DNA of 64,000 nucleotides from Paenibacillus sp. BIC5C1 (GTDB taxonomy: Bacteria; Bacillota; Bacilli; Paenibacillales; Paenibacillaceae): contig NZ_CP135922.1 of the NCBI RefSeq assembly GCF_032399705.1, forward strand, positions 186,001 to 250,000, in the 5' to 3' direction. Both the position numbers and the translations under genes were made by a program. The notes beneath the pieces are model-generated. The model searched no databases and was not told the DNA's origin. It saw only the letters and a program-made list of their open reading frames with translations. Numbering within the stretch: the first letter of the stretch is position 1; the number at the start of each line of letters is the position of its first letter. Below are positions 30,128 through 37,125 of this stretch, piece after piece.

Positions 30128-30253
30128 TAAAGCATGCTTTTAGGCACGCCTTTAAAGCGCATCACTTAACGTGCCAAAATGTCAATAATTTATTATTGGC
30201 ATGTGCCATAGATAACACATACTTTTTGGCAGGAATTTTAGGAGGGGTAAATT
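30128..30253 (+). promoter_or_regulatory. Palindrome-rich leader of the resolvase gene
   Basis: Contains TAAAGCATGCTTTA, GGCACG ... CGTGCC, AATAATTTATTATT and TGGCATGTGCCA. Several dyads packed into about 125 bases directly before a serine recombinase gene resemble a resolution site (res) doubling as promoter and operator. Confidence 0.45.
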
Positions 30254-30874
30254 GTGATAATGGGATATGGCAGAGTATCGGCTAAAGATCAGAATCCGGA
30301 AAGGCAACTTTTGAAATTTCGAGAGATAGGAATTGATGGAAGATATATATTTGTTGATAAGCTAAGTGGAAAGGACTTTAATAGGCCACAATATCAAGCT
30401 ATGCGTTTAATGATTCGCGAAGGCGACTTAATTTATATTGATGCCTTGGATCGATTAGGGCGTGATTATGAGGGAATTATAAATGAGTGGAAGTATGTTA
30501 CTCGTGAAGTGAAGGCAGATATTGTTTGCCTGGACAACGAGACTCTATTTGATTCAAGAAAATTTAAAACTATGGGTGATTTTGGAAAAGTAATGGAGGA
30601 TCAATTTTTGAGTTTACTGGCATATGTATCTGAACAGGAAAGGAAGAAAAATAAGCAACGTCAGGCAGAGGGAATTCAAGTAGCTAAGAGTGATGGAGTC
30701 AAGTTTGGTCGCCCGAAGATTGAAATAAACGAAGCATTCATTGAAGTTTATCAGGAGTGGAAGACTGGTATGATAACGGCTACGTTTGCTATGAAGCAAT
30801 TGGGAATGAAACATCGAACGTTTTATAGGAGGCTTAGAGAGTATGAGCGGCTATTGGAACATAGTAATCAATAA
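30254..30874 (+). CDS. Serine recombinase, resolvase/invertase family
   Basis: 206 aa. GTG at 30254 follows AGGAGGGG by six bases (ATG two codons later is possible). Catalytic Ser9 in YGRVSAKDQNPERQ; conserved arginines in LDRLGRDYEGI; helix E region FLSLLAYVSEQERKKNKQRQAEG; C-terminal HTH at residues about 160-200 (TATFAMKQLGMKHRTFYRRL). Likely resolves multimers of the replicating circular form or controls an invertible segment. Having both a tyrosine integrase and a small serine resolvase suggests that the element spends time as a replicating circle. Confidence 0.95.
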   Translation: MIMGYGRVSAKDQNPERQLLKFREIGIDGRYIFVDKLSGKDFNRPQYQAMRLMIREGDLIYIDALDRLGRDYEGIINEWKYVTREVKADIVCLDNETLFDSRKFKTMGDFGKVMEDQFLSLLAYVSEQERKKNKQRQAEGIQVAKSDGVKFGRPKIEINEAFIEVYQEWKTGMITATFAMKQLGMKHRTFYRRLREYERLLEHSNQ

Positions 30875-30875
30875 A

Positions 30876-30921
30876 AATAGAAACCTACCCTAAGCATCTA
30901 TGGAAAGGTTTCTATTTTTTA
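30876..30921 (+). terminator. Rho-independent terminator after the resolvase (likely also for the convergent small ORF)
   Basis: AAATAGAAACCT/AGGTTTCTATTT with a T run on the plus strand and A tract on the other side. Confidence 0.85.
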
Positions 30922-30927
30922 TAGAAT

Positions 30928-31086
30928 TTAAAAACTCATACTGCCAATAAATTGCTTGGCCAAAATTTCGGCGAAACCAACCAGAACAACAGAGAGAAAT
31001 TTGCCCATTTGCTCAGGATACTTTACTAAAAGAAATATTAAAATAACTAGAATTGCTATCTTCATAATATCGTTGCGAAGTGCCAT
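30928..31086 (-). CDS. Small membrane protein (52 aa)
   Basis: Not recognised. ATG behind GAGGAGG (nine-base spacing). Two hydrophobic stretches: MKIAILVILIFLLVKYP and FLSVVLVGFAEILAKQF. It has its own promoter, divergent from the Xre-type repressor at 31235, so its expression is probably switched by that repressor. The placement next to a repressor and the tiny membrane product recall holin-like proteins and type I toxins, but nothing is proven. Confidence 0.75.
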   Translation of the reverse strand: MALRNDIMKIAILVILIFLLVKYPEQMGKFLSVVLVGFAEILAKQFIGSMSF

Positions 31087-31118
31087 CTGAGTTTTCCTCC
31101 TCACATTATGTAGTTATA

Positions 31119-31174
31119 TTGAAACAACGTTGTTTTTATATAACAAAATTATCACAAGAATAGTATGTTGTCAA
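31119..31174 (-). promoter_or_regulatory. Promoter of the 52-aa membrane protein with operator dyad
   Basis: On the minus strand TTGACA (31169-31174), 17 bp, TAATTT (31146-31151). Just past the predicted start lies the perfect dyad AAACAACGTTGTTT (31122-31135). GTTGTCAAC (31167-31175) overlaps the -35. Confidence 0.65.
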
Positions 31175-31216
31175 CTAAAAACACCAGTTGACTTGTTATG
31201 ACAACGAAACTATCAT
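31175..31216 (+). promoter_or_regulatory. Promoter of the Xre-type repressor with GTTGTC/GACAAC repeats
   Basis: TTGACT (31188-31193), 17 bp, TATCAT (31211-31216). GTCAACT/AGTTGAC dyad and a further GACAAC lie across the promoter, so the two divergent promoters share GTTG(T)C-type half-sites, as in phage immunity switches. Confidence 0.65.
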
Positions 31217-31234
31217 TATTATGAGGTGTTTATA

Positions 31235-31906
31235 ATGCTTTCTTATGGTGAATTGCTAAGACAATATATAGATAATTCGGAGTTATCACTAAGCCAGATT
31301 GAGTCTAAGTTAAGAGAAAAAGGGCTAGCTACTAATAAAGCATATATAAGTAAGCTACAAAACGGTAAGTTACCTCCTGCTGGAGACGAAATTAATAAAG
31401 CGTTGGCAGAAGTGTTGAATGGGGATGAAGAAGAACTGATTCTATCTTCATATGCAGAAAGAGCCCCGTTTCTTAAATCAATAATAGACAAGCTGTTCGA
31501 ATCCTTTACAACTATGCTTCTTAGCAATAAGGAATTGATTGTTGCTATGATGCAGCCAATTCATAATAATGAAAACGAGCTGCTTGAGAATTATGAGGAT
31601 ATAATTGTACAAGTGATGTCAAACATGAGCCTGAAGGAAAAGACTGAAATGATAAGTTCGCTTTCTGAATATATGGCTAGAGGCGGTTTGGCGGAATATA
31701 CAAAGTTTCAGGATGGGATATTGGAGATTAATCCAATTAGCTTTCTCAGTGATGAAAAAGATCAAGCCAAATATCGCGAGGTGTATGATCTTGGTAAGAG
31801 AGAGTCTATTGCTAACTTAACAAAGGATGAACTATTTTTTCTAACTAAGCAACTTGAGTTGTATCGAAGTTTGAATCTGAGCGATTTACAGAAATCAGAT
31901 GGCTAA
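31235..31906 (+). CDS. Xre-like phage-type repressor
   Basis: 223 aa from the ATG at 31235 (GAGGTG upstream; the in-frame GTG at 31226 overlaps it). The N terminus is a Cro/CI-like HTH: LLRQYIDNSELSLSQIESKL, then NKAYISKLQNGKLPPAGDEI. The C-terminal 150 residues are helical and charged, without a LexA/CI peptidase serine-lysine pair that I can recognise, so induction by RecA self-cleavage is not indicated. Divergent from the 52-aa membrane protein. Probably the master regulator of the element. Confidence 0.85.
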   Translation: MLSYGELLRQYIDNSELSLSQIESKLREKGLATNKAYISKLQNGKLPPAGDEINKALAEVLNGDEEELILSSYAERAPFLKSIIDKLFESFTTMLLSNKELIVAMMQPIHNNENELLENYEDIIVQVMSNMSLKEKTEMISSLSEYMARGGLAEYTKFQDGILEINPISFLSDEKDQAKYREVYDLGKRESIANLTKDELFFLTKQLELYRSLNLSDLQKSDG

Positions 31907-32102
31907 GTCATGATGTTAGAAAGAGTATTTATGCAAGTTTCCTGTCCGATTCCTGTAGTCAACGGTAGACAAATGAATTAAATGAATATAATTCTCTATA
32001 ATTTTAAACGATAATAGATAACAAATTTATCGTCGCAATGCCTCGCCAGTTAAGCATTTTGGATACTTATTAAATCATTTAAGGACAACTTAACGAGAGC
32101 AA

Positions 32103-32133
32103 GACAGGGGTTCGACTCCCCTCGCCTCCATTA
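32103..32133 (+). repeat. attR: right 31-bp attachment core
   Basis: Exact copy of the ssrA 3' end (17635-17665). The 196 bases between the repressor gene and this repeat hold no gene and may contain integrase arm sites. Confidence 0.95.
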
Positions 32134-32141
32134 GAGTAAGT

Positions 32142-32180
32142 AAAAGCCACCACCCAGTGATCTGGATGGTGGCTTTTCAG
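32142..32180 (+). terminator. Original ssrA terminator, displaced beyond attR
   Basis: AAAAGCCACCA/TGGTGGCTTTT stem right after attR. In an element-free chromosome it would directly follow ssrA. Confidence 0.85.
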
Positions 32181-32230
32181 TTTTAATATAATAACTTTAA
32201 CGATAATAAAAATGGAGGTGATCAAGACGT

Positions 32231-32320
32231 TTGAAGATCGAAAAACACCTCCAGGAAATTTTGAAAAAAGCCAATCAAAATTCAACGAAGCAAACCAAAG
32301 GAGCTATCACTAGCTTCTAG
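32231..32320 (+). CDS. Possible 29-aa peptide with ribosome site in a hairpin
   Basis: TTG start seven to eight bases after a perfect GGAGGTGATC; product begins MKIEKHLQEILKKANQNSTK, basic and helical. The ribosome site GGAGGTG (32215-32221) pairs exactly with CACCTCC inside the coding region (32247-32253), extended by a GATC/GATC match, so the start would be in the loop. The stop overlaps the end of the convergent nucleoside hydrolase gene. It may be a real regulated small peptide or chance. Confidence 0.3.
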   Translation: MKIEKHLQEILKKANQNSTKQTKGAITSF

Positions 32321-33246
32321 TATTTTTTAAGTGCGTCAATCATTAGTTTCCAAAAACCGTCTACATCAAGTTCTAAGCCAAACTTGGCATTAACTTTTCT
32401 GCCAGTGACCCCGTGCAGATCAACTAGGGTTGTTCCTGCGGTATACTCACCTTTCGTTTCCACGACAATATTTACATCTTTAGTCTTGAACAATTCGGGT
32501 GCCACACAATAGGCCACAGTTAAGACATCGTGTACAGGTGCCCCATCAAAATCGAACATTTCTTTATAGGTCGATGCAAAAAATACGAGTAGTTCGCCCA
32601 CTATTTTAGCGACATGATTATCGATTTTATTTACTTCGTCGATGACTTCTTTGGTCGCCAAGGCTTGATGTGTAATATCCAGTCCCATTACTACGGTTGG
32701 AATACCGCTATCAAAAACTTTTTTTGCGGCTTCTGGATCAGCCCAAATGTTAAACTCAGCAGTTGGTGTCCAGTTGCCAATAGTTCCGCCGCCCATGAGT
32801 ACAATCTCATAAATATTGCTTTTAATTTCCGGTGCTTTGGTTAAAGCTAATGCAATATTGGTTAACGGTCCTGTCGGAAGAAGGGTAACCGGCTCTGTCG
32901 ACTCTTTTATAAGTCTAATGATGGTATCAACACCATGTTCATCGCTCCAGCTGCGGGAAGGTTCGGGAAACTTGGGACCATCCAGGCCTGACTCCCCATG
33001 AATACCAGGAGCATTTTCACGTAATCGGACCAAAGGCTCACTGGCTCCTTTTGAAACCACAACATCATTTAACGATATCAAATCACAAATTTGTAAAGCG
33101 TTTTGAGTCGTTTTTTCAATTTCTGCATTTCCGGAAACGGTTGTAATCGCTAGAATCTCCAATTCCGGTTGCGCAGCAGCTAAAATAATTGCAATGGCGT
33201 CATCATGTCCTGGATCACAATCCATAATCACTTTTCTTGTTGTCAT
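32317..33246 (-). CDS. Inosine-uridine-preferring nucleoside hydrolase
   Basis: Hydrolyses ribonucleosides to base and ribose in the cytosol. 309 aa from the ATG at 33246, which has GAGGTG eight bases upstream (an in-frame GTG three codons earlier overlaps it). The calcium-binding signature DCDPGHDDA is at the N terminus; PTGPLTNIALAL, EIVLMGGG, AEFNIWADPEAA and the C-terminal PVHDVLTVAY follow. Downstream of, and co-transcribed with, a NupC-type transporter and opposite an HTH-PfkB kinase. The same trio (yeiI-nupX-rihB) exists in E. coli, suggesting uptake, cleavage and ribose phosphorylation. Confidence 0.95.
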   Translation of the reverse strand: MTTRKVIMDCDPGHDDAIAIILAAAQPELEILAITTVSGNAEIEKTTQNALQICDLISLNDVVVSKGASEPLVRLRENAPGIHGESGLDGPKFPEPSRSWSDEHGVDTIIRLIKESTEPVTLLPTGPLTNIALALTKAPEIKSNIYEIVLMGGGTIGNWTPTAEFNIWADPEAAKKVFDSGIPTVVMGLDITHQALATKEVIDEVNKIDNHVAKIVGELLVFFASTYKEMFDFDGAPVHDVLTVAYCVAPELFKTKDVNIVVETKGEYTAGTTLVDLHGVTGRKVNAKFGLELDVDGFWKLMIDALKKY

Positions 33247-33268
33247 ATATTTCACCTCTACGTTTTAT

Positions 33269-34450
33269 TTACATAACAAGTCCCATCATAGTGCCTGAAA
33301 TAACAGATGCTAATGTTGAACCTAACAGCAATTTAAGAGCAAACTTCGCAACATGGTCTCCTTGCTTGTCGCTAATCGATTTGATGGATCCGGAGATGAT
33401 GCCCAGCGTTCCGAAATTTGCGAAACTAACTAAATAAACAGATACAATAGCGACCGTTTTCGAAGAGAATTGGTTCGATATATCCCCAAAGCTTAACATA
33501 GCTACAAATTCATTCGTAATCAGTTTGGTAGCCATAATTCCACCTGCTTGTACAGCTTCTGCCCATGGAACTCCCATTAAGAAGGCGATTGGCGCAAAAA
33601 TATAACCAATTACCGTAACGAATGAAACGTGTAATGCGCTTTGGAAAATCACATTGATCAATTCCATTAAGGAAATAAAGCCCAGCAGCATGGCGCCAAC
33701 AATAATGGCGATTTTAAAACCATCCATTACGCTTTCCCCAACCATTCGGAAGAATGGAAGCCGTTCTTTTTCCTCGATTTCAACTAAGTCCTCATTCTCA
33801 TTCAGATCGTATGGATTAATAATATTGGCAACGATAAGAGCGCTGAAAATATTCAATACAACTGCTGTTACAACAAACTTGGGCTCCAGCATCTTGGCGT
33901 ATGCTCCAACCATCGCCATGCTTATTGCACTCATCGCAGATGTACAAATCGTATATAGTCTTTCTTTGGACAGAAGAGGGATTTGTTTAAGAATGGTTAA
34001 AAATACTTCCGGTTGTCCAAGTGCAGATGTAGATATGGCAAAATAACTTTCAAGTCTGCCCATACCCGTGATTTTACTTAGAAATAAACCCAAATATTTA
34101 ATGATGAAAGGTAATACTTTGATATAATTCAGAATTCCAATTAATACAGACATGAACACAAGAGGCATTAACACGCCAAGGAAAAACGGGACTTGACCTT
34201 CATTCGCCAAGCCACCAAATACAAATTGTATTCCCGCATTGGCAATCCCCATCAACTTTTCAAACAACAAGCCTACTTTTGTAATCGCAATAATCCCTAT
34301 ACTTGTGTTCATCATGGAGTATACCAAAAGGATCTGTATGACCAACATGATCAGAACACGGTTGTATTTTATTTTTTTGCGGTTGTTGCTTACTGCTAAA
34401 CCAATAATAAATACAAGAAGAAGGCCGGTTAGTAAGAAAACAAAATTCAT
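33269..34450 (-). CDS. Concentrative nucleoside transporter, NupC/CNT family
   Basis: Cation-coupled nucleoside uptake. 393 aa from the ATG at 34450 (GGAGGAG nine bases upstream). About ten hydrophobic helices; family motifs include FVFGGLANEGQVPFFLG, the SALGQPEVFLTI segment, EFVAMLSFGDIS and the C-terminal VSFANFGTLGIISGSIK. First gene of a two-gene transcript with the nucleoside hydrolase, 22 bp apart. Confidence 0.95.
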   Translation of the reverse strand: MNFVFLLTGLLLVFIIGLAVSNNRKKIKYNRVLIMLVIQILLVYSMMNTSIGIIAITKVGLLFEKLMGIANAGIQFVFGGLANEGQVPFFLGVLMPLVFMSVLIGILNYIKVLPFIIKYLGLFLSKITGMGRLESYFAISTSALGQPEVFLTILKQIPLLSKERLYTICTSAMSAISMAMVGAYAKMLEPKFVVTAVVLNIFSALIVANIINPYDLNENEDLVEIEEKERLPFFRMVGESVMDGFKIAIIVGAMLLGFISLMELINVIFQSALHVSFVTVIGYIFAPIAFLMGVPWAEAVQAGGIMATKLITNEFVAMLSFGDISNQFSSKTVAIVSVYLVSFANFGTLGIISGSIKSISDKQGDHVAKFALKLLLGSTLASVISGTMMGLVM

Positions 34451-34572
34451 GTATATCTCCTCCATGTTAATGCCAATGTCTCATGCAAGATTGACTTGTC
34501 CGTCCACAAAATGATTAACAGCCAACGTACACCTCCTAATATCAACAAACAAATGTTTATCTGAAAAACATA

Positions 34573-34613
34573 AGTTTAGTATACGCTTACATTTTGATAT
34601 GTCAATACGTAAA
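34573..34613 (-). promoter_or_regulatory. Promoter/operator of the nupC-nucleoside hydrolase operon
   Basis: TTGACA (34600-34605), 16 bp, TATACT (34578-34583) on the minus strand. AGTTTA at one end and TAAACT at the other form imperfect outer arms (AGTTTAGTAT versus AGTTTACGTAT), bracketing the promoter as an operator would. The HTH domain of the divergent kinase gene is the obvious candidate ligand. Confidence 0.65.
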
Positions 34614-34687
34614 CTCAAATCATAATGTTGGATATATATAACAACTTATGAGGATTGCAACAACTTGCATGGCACAACAACACGAAT

Positions 34688-34717
34688 TTATTCTGGAGGC
34701 AGTTTTAGTTGTATAAT
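34688..34717 (+). promoter_or_regulatory. Promoter of the HTH-PfkB kinase gene
   Basis: TTATTC, 18 bp, TATAAT with TG directly before the -10. Confidence 0.5.
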
Positions 34718-34777
34718 GAATATGGAGGACAAACACGAGGTCGTATTGAGGAATATAAGAAGAAATGAGGTTGCTTC

Positions 34778-35872
34778 GTGGATAAAGAAAAACAAATTTT
34801 AGACTATATAAAAATGAATCCTTTCATATCACAACAAGAGTTATCCGCTAAAGTGGGCCTGTCCCGTCCGACGGTTGCCAATTATATTGCCAGCTTAACC
34901 AGGCGCGGTGAAATCAAGGGACGGGCTTATATTTTACGGGAGGAATCGTCGGTTGTTTGTATTGGAGGGGCCAACATAGACAAGAAAGCGCGATCGAATC
35001 AGATGATCAGTTATTCTTCATCCAATCCGGTGAAAATCAATGAATCCTGCGGCGGCGCAGCACGCAACGTTGCTGAAAATTTAAGCCGGCTCAATTGTAA
35101 TACTTCCATTATGACTTGTGTCGGAGATGATAAAGAAGGCGACTGGATCCTGAATGAAATAAAGAGCCAAGGTGTTGATGTTAGTCAAGTTTGGGTGCTG
35201 CCAACTGAGCGGACGGGGATTTTTATCACTCTACTGGATCCAACCGGTCAGAGCGTGGTCTCGATGGATGATATGCATATATACGAAAAAATGACAACAT
35301 CCATGTTTGAGGAAAAATGGTCCTACATCGTTTCCTCGCAAGCCGTTTTTTTGGATACGAATATTCCTGAGGAATGTATCAGCTATATCATTAAACGTTG
35401 TGCTGATGAACATATTCCTTTGTACATAGATCCTACATCCGCTGCCAAGACGCACAAACTTCCATTTCGTCTTGACGGAGTAGAACTGTTGCTCCCCAAC
35501 CGGGTTGAAGCAGAGGTGCTTGCCGACATGAGAATTGACTCAATTGAGGATTGCCAGATCGCGTGTGAAAAAATTAGAGAACGTGGCGTTAAACAAGTTA
35601 TGATTACGCTTGGCGATCAGGGGGTGTATTATTCTTCCTCGGAGGAATCTGGACATCTGCCTTCTTTCCTGACGGATATTGTGGATACCACTGGGGTTGG
35701 TGACGCGTTTTCTTCTTGTGCCATATATGGAATCATGAACAATGAATCGCTTCACAGCGCGTGCCAGCTGGGACTTGCCGGTGCTGTTCTTACCCTTCAA
35801 ACGGAAGAATCGATTTGCACATCTTTAAAACCCGAAAAAATACATGAAGTTGTACAGGTGTATTCACGATAA
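34778..35872 (+). CDS. Winged-helix/PfkB-family sugar or nucleoside kinase (YeiI-like)
   Basis: 364 aa, GTG start. Residues about 1-55 are a winged HTH (ILDYIKMNPFISQQELSAKV, RPTVANYIASLTRRGEI); about 58-355 a ribokinase-fold kinase with CIGGANIDKKA at the start, NESCGGAARNVAENLSRL (substrate loop), LLLPNRVEAEVL and the catalytic DTTGVGDAFSS. The fusion is known in E. coli YeiI and relatives. Next to a nucleoside transporter and hydrolase it most likely phosphorylates ribose or a nucleoside and may regulate the divergent operon. The exact substrate is not shown by the sequence. Confidence 0.88.
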   Translation: MDKEKQILDYIKMNPFISQQELSAKVGLSRPTVANYIASLTRRGEIKGRAYILREESSVVCIGGANIDKKARSNQMISYSSSNPVKINESCGGAARNVAENLSRLNCNTSIMTCVGDDKEGDWILNEIKSQGVDVSQVWVLPTERTGIFITLLDPTGQSVVSMDDMHIYEKMTTSMFEEKWSYIVSSQAVFLDTNIPEECISYIIKRCADEHIPLYIDPTSAAKTHKLPFRLDGVELLLPNRVEAEVLADMRIDSIEDCQIACEKIRERGVKQVMITLGDQGVYYSSSEESGHLPSFLTDIVDTTGVGDAFSSCAIYGIMNNESLHSACQLGLAGAVLTLQTEESICTSLKPEKIHEVVQVYSR

Positions 35873-35980
35873 CATACACTTCTTGACTACATTAAATGGG
35901 CGATGTCTATGGCAAGTCATATAGGATCATGTTTTTAACAATAACTACGAAGGCGCTTCTTATGCCTCCACCAAAAATTG

Positions 35981-36012
35981 AAAAAAGCGACCGTATCAGT
36001 CGCTTTTTTTCT
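35981..36012 (+). terminator. Rho-independent terminator after the kinase gene
   Basis: AAAAAAGCGAC/GTCGCTTTTTTT hairpin, symmetric enough to work both ways. The remaining 36013-36201 holds only a doubtful 42-codon frame from 36047. Confidence 0.93.
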
Positions 36013-36201
36013 TTTTCGTAAAATTTGTCGGGGATGGTAAAATCGTATGGTTGAGGTCACATCAAATAAACTGGCATCTATAAGTACAAAGAAGGGCGAA
36101 ACGAAAGTCAGCCCGCGCACAGGAAGTGAAGCGGACGAGCACACGCAGTGCAATCTACGCAACAATCTCATCTAAAATATCAGTAAATCTCTTGACTCAT
36201 A

Positions 36202-36924
36202 TTAATTATTGAACAGAGGTTCCGTGCGAAGCAAATAGTTACCCCGTACCTCCGCCGCCCAATAGGCAAAGACTTCTCTCCATTGAACACTGTTAAAGAA
36301 ATCGTCTACGGACTGGTTTTCGGAATCCCAGTCAATAAAGATGTTGAGCGGTGTGATTCCTCCAGCCCAAATCCCATTACTGATGTCCGTTCCCTTCTCT
36401 CTCACCAATAAGATTGGAATGCCGAATTGAAAGGCCATGGCAGGCTCGATTTGGGAAAAGGTCGAACCTTCCCAGAACGGAGTGGTCGTTGGAGAAGCGC
36501 CCACATTGGAATCCAGAATTTGAACATAAAATCTGCGGAAGTTGATTGCGAGCAACCCATAGCTTGAAAAAACCAGACGCCGTATATTCGTTAGAATGTT
36601 TTCCGGGTATTGTTCACTAACGGGCAAAGTGCGGGGAAAGAGCAATGCATCTTCAATTTCCCTAACCAAACGGTTCAAAAATTGCTCTTGCAGATCATTT
36701 ACCGTGTTGGTTGTACTCAAAAATATAGGAATACGAAAAGCACGGTCCACGCATGCATCAATAGCCGATGATATACCCTTTTCATTATGGATAGGCTTAT
36801 TCGGATTTGAGGCAGAGGTTCTTACATGCCCGCGGACAGGTGGAAGCTCCGTTACCATGCTTACGGGAGAAAGCTTTTTCATGGGGAATTGCTGAGTCTT
36901 AGCCTTATTTTTTGGATTACTCAA
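36202..36924 (-). CDS. Hypothetical protein with possible nucleoside-deoxyribosyltransferase/TIR-like fold
   Basis: 240 aa; TTG start with GGAGATG nine bases upstream. The N-terminal 60 residues are basic and disordered. From about residue 70 the pattern changes to a compact alpha/beta domain: helix VNDLQEQFLNRLVREIEDAL, core FSSYGLLAINFRRFYVQI, then a helix with SQIEPAMAFQFGIPILLVRE. The last piece, an acidic residue in a helix followed by 'A-x-x-x-G-x-P-x-x-L', is the hallmark of deoxyribosyltransferase and TIR-like NAD-cleaving folds. The similarity is by eye only. It stands alone, divergent from an MscS channel. Confidence 0.6.
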   Translation of the reverse strand: MSNPKNKAKTQQFPMKKLSPVSMVTELPPVRGHVRTSASNPNKPIHNEKGISSAIDACVDRAFRIPIFLSTTNTVNDLQEQFLNRLVREIEDALLFPRTLPVSEQYPENILTNIRRLVFSSYGLLAINFRRFYVQILDSNVGASPTTTPFWEGSTFSQIEPAMAFQFGIPILLVREKGTDISNGIWAGGITPLNIFIDWDSENQSVDDFFNSVQWREVFAYWAAEVRGNYLLRTEPLFNN

Positions 36925-37125
36925 TGTTCACATCTCCAATGCAAGGATCTGGTTTATATTTAGCCCAGTCTATGCACATTAGCCCATTTATGTGACGTGA
37001 TACTCATGAGGGAGGCAAGTATCCTGTACCCCATCAAACGATCACTGTAATTTTTTGAAATTTTACTTCGTACTAGAATGTAATTTATAATAATAAGTTA
37101 ATATAAACCGCGTCAGGAGGATACA

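Larger units (their letters stand above)
17635..32133. mobile_element. Integrated genetic element in the 3' end of ssrA (about 14.5 kb)
   Basis: Bounded by perfect 31-bp direct repeats. Inside: restriction-modification pair, two small TTG-started ORFs, Xre regulator, membrane coiled-coil protein, secreted stalk protein, two unknown proteins, D5/P4-type helicase, excisionase-like protein, tyrosine integrase, serine resolvase, a small membrane protein and a second Xre-type regulator. The interior is clearly richer in A+T than the flanking glycolytic and SmpB genes. No capsid, terminase, tail, relaxase or conjugation genes are present, so a phage-satellite-like island or a mobilisable genomic island fits better than a prophage or a self-transmissible element. 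Integration into ssrA is a known habit of tyrosine integrases. Confidence 0.93.

Noticed and set aside
32103..32133. Apparent tRNA T-arm/acceptor fragment
   Set aside because: It is the exact copy of the tmRNA 3' end (attR), not a separate tRNA gene.
36047..36175. 42-codon frame with a GGGGATGG site between the kinase and the hypothetical gene
   Set aside because: No recognisable product, poor composition and no conserved context; probably chance.
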